Source: Oxyruncus cristatus
Taxonomy: Eukaryota; Chordata; Aves; Passeriformes; Cotingidae
Assembly: GCA_013399855.1 (NCBI GenBank)
Contig: VXAY01005276.1
Coordinates: forward strand, 1-64,000
Length of the DNA stretch: 64,000 nucleotides
Direction: 5' to 3'
Made by a program: the position numbers and the translations under genes. Positions 38,201-50,200 of this stretch are shown here, piece after piece (positions within the stretch are counted from its first letter, which is position 1; each line of letters begins with the position of its first letter). A model generated the notes under the pieces. It searched no databases, was not told the DNA's origin, and saw only the letters and a program-made list of their open reading frames with translations.

Positions 38201-41200
38201 AATTTAGTGTTACATTTTCTTTAGAGGAGGTTTGCACACATGAAAAAATCCATTTGGAGCATCATCTTGTAACTTTACTGAGTTAGTTTTTCAGCCATAT
38301 TAAAATAAGATTGGTAAGCAAACGATGAAAACATAATTACTTTGGCTTTCTCACTACAGGTACCTCGAAGATTCTTTTCCTATCTCTAATTGAGAATTGA
38401 ATACCGACAACCCAAAAGAGACTACCAAATCAAAGTAACTCTTTTTCTTCCTGTTTGTATTGTGTAGGCAGTTCTGAAGAACCTTGCAGAAGCTGTAAAA
38501 GGCCGTTATCATTGCTACTCTTCAAAGGGAGAGGTGGGTGACAGCTAGAGAGGCAAAGCATTTTCCTCTCTTTTTGATGATTCTTCCCTTTGAGGCGGCA
38601 GAATAATTCTGATCTGAGTAGAAGTTGATAGCAAGACTTGGTGCTGAAAGTCTCTGTCACAGAAGTGCTGAGGATGTGGTCAATAAACCTGTGGTTAATT
38701 CTTTCTGCAACTGAAAACGGTCCTAAAAGCACAGTAAATTCTGCAGATACTGTTTCTTGACTTACAGCTGATGAAAGCAGTGGCTTATTGTAGCATGATT
38801 CAAAATAATATCTTGTTTATAAATTATGACTAATTTATGTGCAGTGCATTAAATACATTTACACTCAATTCTGCTATGCCAGGCAGTCTTGTATTTATGT
38901 GTGCACATTAAAATAAGAAAGCTGGTTTGGTTTGGTGTTTGAATAGTAGTTAATTTATTTTTCCCCATTTGTTTTTATATTTGCAGAATTTTGATAGCAG
39001 TGATTTCCATTTGCTACTTCAGGAGTCCCGGAAGGCCAAGGACCTACTCAAAAGCATCAAACAGACTTTTCAAAGAAGACTTGGTGGCTCAGTTAGTAGT
39101 AAAATAGCAGATGTATCCTTTTATTTCCAGAAATATGGTGAATAATCAAGGCTAGAAATTTTTCGTGTTCAAAATATGAAAAAAAAATGTATGATTAATC
39201 AGGTATTTTCAAAGTGTTTTGCTTGTTGAAATCACAGCACTTTAGTTTTAATTATGTCTACCAGTATTCCAAGCTGGATGCTTTGGCCTGAGCAGAAAAA
39301 AAATGATGCTAAAGCTTGCAAGAGCTTTTCTTAAAATCCATTTCAGGTTTCCACAGGATTTGCAAATCCAGCACCTTCCAGCTTCTTCCCAAAGCCTCCA
39401 AAGCTCAAAGGACCATTAGTTATTCAAACACCAAGTGTCCTGGCCAAAACCTCAACAGACTGGTTAAAGACATATGGATTGAAAGGTAGCACAGAAAGAA
39501 AAACTTACCAGGTATGAAATATGAATCGGAGTGTGTGTTTTATATGACGTATTTGTTTCTTCCTATAGCTAAGAAGTTAAACCTTTATCAAGTTCTGGCT
39601 CCCAATGCTTTCTCTCCTGTGGAAGAGTTTATACCTATTCTTAAAAAAAGAGTATCATCAACTCTACACGAGGTAAGTGATGAGGAACTTTTTTTCCTGT
39701 GTTTGTTTCTTCCTATTGCTACTTATTTCTAGTTAAAATCAGTACTTTATAAGTTAGTGAAATTCTGCAGGAATTCAAAGTCATAGATTCAAATCAAATA
39801 CTCATGCCATTCTTAAGAATGATTGTTATTTATCCTTCCAGAAAATCATGATGCAGTTTGAATGGTATGATGGAACTGTGAAAAATATCCATGTTGACCT
39901 GCCAGTGTTGTACAACTACCAGGTGAGTTGTCTGTCTCAGGGCTGGATTACTATCTAATTATTCCACATTAAGTGTCCTATTCTAGCCTGAGATGCCCTC
40001 ATATAATGTCTGCATATACTTGCAAAGGTCATTTTCTGTAGAGTTTAGACAAATTACCTTAATGTCTTTAATTTGATACTGTGTTAAAGAATGATACGTG
40101 TTTGAAAACACTGTGTTTATTTTAAATGATGTGTTTTGTTCTGAACACTGCCTAAAAATGCTATTGAAGAAATGGTAAACTTGCAAAAACTTTGTGTTTT
40201 TTAAGCTTTTTTTTAATTTTGGTAATATGCCTGACCACTGTTTTGAGATGTGCTAGCAAGGGAAAAGTGAAGAGGAGAGTTTAGACCTTTAGACTCTTTG
40301 TTGCTTTTTTATCACTGTATGTTTTTCTCATGGACTGTATTCTCTTACCTTTACTAAGAATAAAATGCTGCTTTCAAAATGAACAAAAATCATTATTTTT
40401 TTTTTCATTACTATACTGTCATGTTACTTCTGTATTAAGCATTTGGTGACAAAAGACTTGAACTTTTTATTTTTAACATAAATTTTCTGTATTTTATCCA
40501 TAGAAACTCCTTACTAAAATGGTAAATATCTATGAGAAACGAATCGACTGGCTCTCCATTGCTAGCAGAAGAATATGGGGAAGTGTTTGTGAAAGGAGGT
40601 ATTATATTTGACAACCCTTTTTTGGGAGATTTGAAGTCTTCATCTCATTCTGTGTTTGAGGATGGTGCTTATTTACAGTGTGTCTGAGGCCTTACCCAAC
40701 CTCAGTTGCACAGTTGCTCTTTTTTTTCTAAACTCTCACCTTATGTTCTGCAGAATTTCTTTAAATATAAATTCAATGTTTGTACATTTTGATGCACAGG
40801 TAGAAGATACTTTTTCCCTGGCAAGTTAAAAATACATAGTAAGTTTTTTTTTCTTTTCTTATTCAGGGTGGTTATACTTGTTGACATATCAGTGACAAAC
40901 TCTACGTACCTCACCCATATCCAACATTCTCTGCGACTTTTACTTGAGGAACAAATGTCAAATAAGGATTGCTTCAATATTATAGCGTGAGTAACGACTG
41001 AAGTCTCTTTTAAAATAATTGTAATGCATTGCCATGAAAGAGGTCTGCTGAGAGACTGTAGTTACTAATGGACATATTTTAGATTTTTGATTGTGTTTAA
41101 GGTTTTTTGGTGAAGTAATTACAAGACTAGCACTGGTTTGTCCTTACTGGGTGAGTGCATGGATCAGATGAACAGAGATCACATTAGTAATTAAAAATCA

Positions 41201-44200
41201 GTGGTTTGGGTGTGGTTCACTGGAACTGATTGCATCATCCCTGCAATCCCATACTCATCCTGCTTTATTGTTCATAACAGTAATAATACCCCAAATGAGA
41301 TTTTTCTTTTGCAGTGAATTTATTCTTTCTTTCTTTTTGCTTGTTCTAAACCATAATCTGCAAATTAATTGCTGCTGTCTTTCCATGAAAGATTTGGGAG
41401 TGACATTGTGCCTTGGCAGCAAGAACTGCTTCCTTCCCATCCAGAAAACTTAGAAAAGGCTTGGAGGTAGGATCAAATAATTATGCCATGAATGTGAGTG
41501 CAGTTGGAACAAAGAACAATGTGAAGAATTAAAAATATTTATACATTTATCATATTACAAAAACAGGTTGCCATGGTCTGCACTGATTGTTCATGATGGG
41601 TTGTTGTGAAGACACCATTAGAAAGTTTAATATGTCTTAATGACTTTGTATTTCATATATATACACAATATGAATGTACACAGGTACAGAAATGTCTGTG
41701 TAAGAAATGCACAGGTTATATGAAGAGTTGAAGACTACTTTGAATTACAGCTGAGATGTGAAAGCTGAACTATGTTTTTTCCCTATGTACTTTGGAAATA
41801 AATCCCAGGTTTCTGTTTGTGGAGTCACACCCACAGTGTTTTCATTATATTTCTTGTTTCATTTTTATTTCTGTAAATTCTACTATTCTAACACTTTTCC
41901 ATATCAAATTGAGATATAATTGTTTCCTGTTTATGCTCTATATCTTACCTTAAAAACTGGTTTTCAATGGTGGCAGTACATAAACTAGAACACATAATTT
42001 GGGCCAATATATAGTCTCATTTTGCACTCTGTCATTCTCAAAAATATTAGACTCCAGTACAGTGATATTTAAGATTCCTAGCTCTCTTTATTGCTTTAAG
42101 GGGAAACAAAAGCTTTTGTTTCTTCATTCTTTGAAGTGTAATCATCATTTTTAGATGGGTGTTGAGCTTGCAGTGTAAGGGCAGTAGAAATTTCATGAGT
42201 GCACTCAGGAGAGCTGTAGAAGTCGACTTCAAAGACAAAGAGAAACACAAATCACAAGGACTTTACCTGCTGACTACTGGAATACCTGATCAGGAAACAG
42301 TAAGTAGCATCATAGCAACTCTTCTGTAAGTTTCTATCAGAATTAGTCTCAACTTTGCTTTTGTTTTTCTCTCTCTTTTCCCCTTTTTTCCTTTTCCTTT
42401 TGGCTAGTCATCGCAGTTCATTGGCAGAATACTCCTCCTTTACATCCCTAAGGCAGCCCAGCTGTCAGGATCTCAAACTCCCATTTCTGCAGTTGCTATT
42501 CATGTGTTGGAGGTAGCAATTATTAATAATGTGCGATTCATGGAAAATTCAAAACTTGCTTTTGGGATTCCTTCCCCCCTCCAGCTCTGACCATCATTCC
42601 ACTGGACGTTTATGAGCTCGAACAACTCTGATTTTTTTTTTTTTTTGTATGATACCATTTCCTCATGACTCAGGGGAACAAAGACACAAATAACTGTCCA
42701 GTGAAATTCCGTAGCACACTGTGTAGAGACAGCTCCTGTTTTTAACCAGAGTAATCCCTTGCTTGGATGCATGTTCACAGTACCTGTGCTCTGTGGCTGC
42801 TGAGCCATGTGCACAGCCCAGAGCTCCTGACCATGAGTGTACACTGAGGTGTCCCTTCTCTGGAAATTCTGGGCAAACCTGAGAAATCATCAGATTGGGA
42901 GGATTTGTATCATTTATAAGTGGCAGGAACCAGTGGAGTAGACAGAAGCTTGTCTGAGGCAGAGGGTCACTACTGATGGGTTTTTTCCTCTGTCTCACAG
43001 CACACCATCAGTGCTTACGTGGCCGAGGTTTGCAGAGGTTTTGATTTACAGCTTCACGTCTGTCTGTTCAGTGTCAGGAAGGACATTGGCTGCAGTGGGG
43101 TTATCCCAGCCCGCTATGCCAACCCTTCAGAAACTGCCAGTGCTTTTAAAGAAATAGTACAGGCAGCCAGTGGGAGATTTCACTGGTTTGGAGAAGCAGG
43201 TATGTGAGCAGGGAGGTCAGCACATACTTTTTTTACATTAATGAAATAATATGTATTAATGCTTTTTCTTTAAGATATGCTAATGCTATACTAGCACTGA
43301 GATATCAACCTCAAGTTGTAGTTTTATTGAGACTTTCGGTTGCATCGCAGAATATCATAATGCAGCCTTAACACAGGAATTTGGGGGTTTCTATTTGAGT
43401 TCACCATTTTCTGTTAGATTTTTTTTTAAAAATGAGCATTTAAAATATAGTAATATATGTGTTAGTATATATATAAAATATTATAAAATGTATATATATT
43501 CTATATAAAATATAGTAATATGATAGGTTCAGATAGGCTTCCAGGAAACAGAGGGGTTTTGATTCTTTTCACTGATATTTGGCATATCTACAAATTGTTG
43601 TACACTTACAAAAATACATATTTTGTACACTGTAAAAAACCCTAATTAGTGTCTGTTTGATTATCAGGCATTTTTGAAAGTGATGATATTACCAGTATCG
43701 TGTCAGAAATGGAAAAAGCAAAAAACTACTCCCAAAAGGTACGAATTATGTGTAACTTTTTAAATTATGTGTTTCTTCCTAAAAAAAAATTCAGCGGTGT
43801 TTTTTCAGCTGACAGTGGAGGAGATGGGACAAAAAAAAATCCTTGTAAGGGCAGGAATGTTCTGGAGTAGGAGAATAGTCACCATGGAGTAAATATGGAC
43901 TAGGAAGCAGTTGTACAATAGCACTGCAGTGGCTGGTGTTGGAGTAGCTGTGATTCCTTATCAAATGCACAGAGTTCACAGTTGAAGTGATTCTCCTTTA
44001 TTTTTTTTTTTTTTGCTAATCCTATGATGAGTTCTTCTCAGATAGAATTAATTGTTCATTACAATTATCTATATAAATAAATAGATCACATTTTTGTATG
44101 TGTTATTTAACAAACATAATATTATGATCTTAAAAGTCACAGTGGAGGGAGAGTTGTCACTGGCACAAAGCTTTGTTCAATTCTAAACCAGTTGTTTTCT

Positions 44201-47200
44201 GAAGTGTACCAAGGGTGTAGCATTAGACTATATCTCTCCATATACATTCACATGACTTTTTTCCAAAGATATTTAACAGAATAACTGAGGCACTACAGCC
44301 AGCCTGGCACTACAGTGGTTGTTTCTTTATAAAAGTGTGATTAGGAAGAGTTACACAGTAAGATACGTGTCCAGAGGGCTGAGCACCTTGCTGGATGCAA
44401 GTCTGAGTCACAGAGGTTTTTGGTCTTGTTGAAGAAGAGTCAGTGGATATTCATTTAACAGATGCATATACTTGGTTCACCATCTTCCAATTTGTTCTAG
44501 CCTTGGTGTGCATACTGTTGCTTTTCCTTTTGGAATGTTTGCTCAGAGCAGGGAGGACTGCCATCCAGCGTGTTTGAGCAAGCACAGCACAAAGGGGTGT
44601 TAATTATTCAGTTAGGGGTGTTAAGCATTATCAGATTGATCAATTTAATATGAATTGTATTTATTATTACAGTAATAAATGCAAATAGCTGTATTTGAAA
44701 TTTCATTTACTTAATTTTCATGTGTGTGAATTCCTAAACAATGTGAACTTCCATTTCAGTGTGCATTCCTGGTGGAATCCTTAAAGCAACGTTCAATAAA
44801 TCAGTCTGTTAATCCATTTACTCCAGAAGGAGATTCAAATGCACTTACAAAGACCGAGAAAAGAAGGCCACAGAAGTTGCCATCTCCTAAATCCACAGCT
44901 CCGAGCCCAGCTAGAATGGTTTGAAATGGTCCCGTTGTTAATGTGCTGGGGGTTAATTAGAGATCCTACCCAGCTACTGGATGCTGCTCTTTGTGACAGA
45001 AGTGCTCAGCTGAATATTTGAGAGCATTAAAACAGCACTGTGATAGTACTCTGAATTTCCATTTGCATTCAAAATGCTACCTATACCAAAAAGTACATCT
45101 TACTGCCTCCTGCTAAGTAATTCATTGCAATGGAAGCACAGTGTAATGTCTAAAAGTGTCTAAATAATCCTCCCCTGCCCTTAAAAGCTTAATGATTAAC
45201 GAAAATATGGGCAAAGCAGAAATGTGCTTTACCAAGTTACATCTATTTTGCAAGTCCTTCTGGAAGGTACTGAATTTTATGGTGTTCTGCTCATTTACAG
45301 ATGAGCTGCAGCTCAGTAGCATGTCCAGCATAGAACAAGAGCAGGATTCAGGATTTGTTTCCTGCCCACTGTGCTTATTTCCATGGAGTGACACCACTGA
45401 GTTCTTTGGGATTTTGCTGATGTTTTCTGTGTTGTTTTTGACACACATCTGGTTTGAGTGGGTGTGCAAATCTGCAATACAGAAAGGGCCAGTGCCAGTG
45501 TTTACCGTTTTGGTGTATAAATGAATAGATACAGAACTTTCTGTTGCAGAGGATCTACTTAACCTTTCCCCTGGAACTTTCAGCTTTCATGGGAACGGCA
45601 TTGTAGGTGTGGGAATGCAGGGAATGGGAATGTAGGTGTGAGAATGTTGCCAAGACCTCGTAGGTGAGCTCACACAGGCCTTCCAGGCTGTTTTAGCAAA
45701 AGTGGAATATTCTCTTCAAATGCAGAGAAAAAGTAATTACTCAGAGGTAACTACATAGCACAGTTTTGCAGGGATTAAACTTGTAGAAAACTGGTAGAGG
45801 GTTGTCTGTAGATGTTTGGGGATATTTATAGTAGTGCTGTATGTTAAATTAGATGTCACTTACTTGAAGGCTCAGTGTCACAGCAAAGGTCTTGTCCTGC
45901 AGTGGGTTACACAAGTGCTGTGTTGTTTAGCAGAGCCCCTGCAGGGATGAGCCAGACACCTTAAGGAGGAATTACTGGGGTCAGCACTAAATTTCCAGTA
46001 TTAAATAAAATCCTGAGGAAGATACTCTACATTATATTCTATAAAACAATGCCCTTACCATACTAGACTGCTCCTTCAAGTGGCAAAGGTGGTCCCACCT
46101 CCTCTGCCTAGAGATGTTGGTCTCCAGTTTTATGGCAGCAAATGATATTGGCAAGATAATTAAAAAAGAGCAGTTAGAGTTACTTCACCTAGCAAGAAAC
46201 CACAATTTTAACACGTTGCCCTGGCAGTCTGCTGACTTGTCAGAAAATCCAGAGTAAGGCAACAATTAGAGAATAGTGAAGGGTAGTTCTAGTTTTGAAT
46301 AAGGCAGTTATGATCCAACTAAAACACTTTTTACAATTATTTTTTTCGTGTGCTTATAGGATGTTAAAGACAACCATGGTGCAGGGAGAAATACTCCTGT
46401 AAGAGTCCTGGCATGGCGACCTCCTAGTGCCAAAGCAGAAATTCCACCAGGTCTGGATGGATTAGGGGCTTTTGTCTCTTCAGTTTCTTTGGGGTTTGTT
46501 TGAAAGACAGTATTTAGATGGGAGATTTTATTTAAGCTTTTAGAAACACCTGAAGTTTTAATCTTTAATCAGACTGATAGAAAACATTGTGGTTGTTTTG
46601 TGTAGTGATTTCCAGCTTGTAAGATTGAATACCCGTCCTCTATCAGGAAATGTCTGATGTGTGGGGTGGGAAGTAGAACCCAGCTTCGTCCACACCTGAA
46701 ACCAGAAGGCTCAGCAATTCAGAGATTTATTATGTTATTAGTTCAATAGATACATTTCCACTAATACTGTTAGATCTCACTGTCATTAATATGCTGTTTC
46801 ACTTGATTTATTTATGATCTGGTAATGAAGATTACAACACAAATGTCAGGTTGTCTGAAGTGCGGACTCTTCCAACTGCTCCTGGTATATGAAAAACTCA
46901 ACTGAGTTACTGTTGGTCCCTTAAAGTCCAGTTCACTTCTCCTCCATTTTTTTGTAATTTCCCTGTGTTTTTTTTCTTTGCATCTTTGCTAACATTTGCA
47001 AATTTTTTTTTTTTCACATTAAATTTGAGTCTTCAAATCTACTGATTTACTGAAATCAGATTGCTAGTATCTAGCAGTGTTTACAAATCTGGATTCATAT
47101 TTGCATATGAGGTGCTCAGTACAAAGTTAATTGGTTTTTCCAATAAATGTTATGCTTATTCAAAGTCCTAATACTTTCAAATTAACTCCTGTGATATTCT

Positions 47201-50200
47201 TCCCCATGGTAATTTATGCATTTGTACAAGTTTTACTTCCATATCTATGAAAGCCACATAGGTGGTTCTGTAATAGGATTTTTCTTAACCGGTATCTAAG
47301 AAAATGAAGTATTTATGATTGTGGCAATAGGAATTTATGAACAGGGTTGCATATAGGAGTTTTATCTAGCTGAAGTAAGTTTTATTTTAAATTTCTTATT
47401 TATTTATAGCACAAACAGTAAAAGAATGGCCTCAGACTGAGAATAAAAGAAAGGATAAACCAAGGAAGCAACCAGAGCTTTCTCTGTCTGTATTTTACAC
47501 AGATAAAGGAAGAAATGTGGGTATGTCTTACCAGGATAGGATGGGTGAAGCCGTTTTCTTATCAGCACTTTGATTATAAAACTGTCAGGTTGTTAAGTCA
47601 CTGATAACCAATGTGCTTTAAACTGTGAGTGGAAATGAGTTTATCAAATAGGGGTAAAGATTTTTTAAAGGTTTGAGTGGGGGTGGGTGGCTCGTTTGGT
47701 TTTGGGTATTTTTTCCTTTTTATTTTCTGTAAAGTCCTTTGGGATCTTGCAGTCAAAGGTGCTCTAAGTTAAAATGCTGACATCATGTTTTAGATCATTA
47801 TAGAAGATTTGGCTTGGAATTTTTTAAGGGGACAGTTTTTAAAAATAAGTGATTTTTTTTTAGGTACTTTGATGTATAGAAACTGTACGATTTTTTTCAA
47901 ATGTGGAATTGTCTATGAAATGTGGGTTTGGGTTTTTGGTTTATTGGGGTTTTGGGTTTATTGGGATTTTTGGTCTGGTTGGACTTTTTTAATCAATGGT
48001 CACAAGTGATTCAAAAGGGTTATATTTTAACCTAGACCTCTCAATGTTAGTTGTTCATTTTCTTAAATAGGTACAGTATACCAGAAATATCCAAAGACTA
48101 TGGGCATAAGAAAGTCTCTTCCCTCTGTCACATTGCCCAAAGAAGAGGAAATCTGTTCAAGCAAAGAGGTAATTTTCTCCTTACTAAATAAATTGCCATT
48201 TTGGAACTATCCATCTGAATTAATGTGAACATGTTGATTATGACTCTATGCAATGTATTATTACTTAAAAATTAAACTACTCTAACATCTTCCAACAACC
48301 AATTGTTCCACTGGTTTGTCTTACAAGTGGCTGACCAAGTACAGTGTAAAAAAGCTTGAACTGGAATTGCCCAGGTTGATGTTTGGTCCAGGCTGTACCC
48401 ACCAAAACAAAACCGTGGAGTCTCTGCACAAGAAAGTATCAGCAAAATACTGTTCTATCTTCCCTAGTGCAGAAATCAATGTAAGTTTTTTCACATGTCA
48501 TGTATCTACTTCACTGAAAGACTTTGTATTTGTTTTAGACGGTGCATGTCGATCAATGTTCGTGGCTTGCTGGTGTGATGTTCCCTCCAGTCACCTCTGT
48601 CCTTCTTTCTAAATCCTACTTCTAGTAGAAAGCCAGAAAAGGTCTGTTATTTGGCACAAAAAAACATTTAGGATGTTTGAAGTCCAAACTGCATGGGATC
48701 TTTAGAGCGTGTAGCAATCCCTTCTGCTCATATGGTATGAAAAACAATTTCAAAATTTTAAGTCAATCTTTTCAAAATCACGTGTCAGTTGAAACTGGGA
48801 AAATGTTGGGTCTTGATTTTTCAGTTTGTGTCATGACTGGAAAGAAGCATAGAAAGGATATTATTGCTCTATCACATCTATGAACTCTCAGATATAATGC
48901 AAGAGATGCACCTGTCCAGTCAAATCATATAATTTTGTTGCCCAGCACAACTGGCTGAGATAAGAACCAGGCTTCCCTAATTTTTGGTAAACCAGTTACT
49001 TACCAGCAAAAGAGTCACAGAATTGTTTTCTTGCCCTATTTCCTAGAGGTAAAGACATAAAAAAATATATCTCCCTGCTTTCTAATGCCAGCTTTGCATA
49101 AATAGCAGCTGAGCTCAGATTCCTGAAGTAAGATGTTCTTGTACAAACTGCTTTTTTCCAGGGGGTTGTGAAACACCTGCAGTTCCAACCTAAAGAGCTG
49201 GAAATCTACACAGACCAACTGGAGCGAGTGTTGCAGCGCTACATCCAGAGAATACAGTGGCTTCTCTCAGGTATTGCTGTGCAGCTGCTGGTCTGTAAAG
49301 CACAACTCAAATATACACAAAGTCTTCTGGTCTGCCTTTTCTAATAGAACAAATCCAGACCTCAAATGTGAACAAAGGTTTATCTGGTTTGCATTTCACT
49401 GAAATTTTTAAAACTCATGAATACAAGAATTCGATAGAATTTGCCATCTGTGTAGCTGATAAACGTCTAGTTTGCTATGAAATCATTGGAGCTGTGATGT
49501 AAGTTTTTACTTTTTTGATGTTGTGTTCCTGGATACAGAACCGGAAGCTTTCTATCAACAAAATGTATACAGTAACATATACAAGCTTTTAAATTAGCTC
49601 TTTTGTTTCTTTTGCTCAGAATGTGCCCTGTTTAGAAGGTCAGCATCACTGCTGGTGAAAAGCATTTTGATCTCTCTGTTGCTCATAAAGATCTTTGTTT
49701 AATTTTTTGCTGGATTGTGAAGTAGGAGCTACAAATTATTCAATGCAAGTTGCTACAGGTGGCTAGTAATTAATGCTTGATGGTGCTAGATTTGAAGTGG
49801 CAGAAAACTTTTCTATTAACAGTCTTTTAAGTACCTGGTTGCAGCATAGGTTAGACTTAATGATGTAGAAAACTGCCCAGAATAACCCCTAAAAACTGAA
49901 GATTTACAATATGCTCAATAAAATGCACCTGTGTAGTGACCCTTAATTAGTCTTTATGTTCTGGCCCAGGAAGCCGAAGGGTGTTTGGGACTGTTTTAGA
50001 AGCAAATGTCTGTGTTTTGGTTGACACATCTGGTTCCACGGGCCCATATCTGCCACATATCACAAAAGAACTCACCTCCCTTATCTGGGAACAGCTGAGA
50101 AGAAATGAAGTCAGGTATGGTGAATTACTGATAAAGACTGAAATCTGCACTACTTATTATTATGTAATCAGATTGCTTGTTAATTACAAGCAATACAGTG

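Noticed and set aside
47920..47985. G/T-rich stretch in VWA3A intron 23 resembling telomere-like or G-quadruplex sequence
   Set aside because: The G runs are irregular (GGGTTTGGGTTTTTGGTTTA and similar) and mostly too short for a stable quadruplex; no ordered TTAGGG repeat is present.
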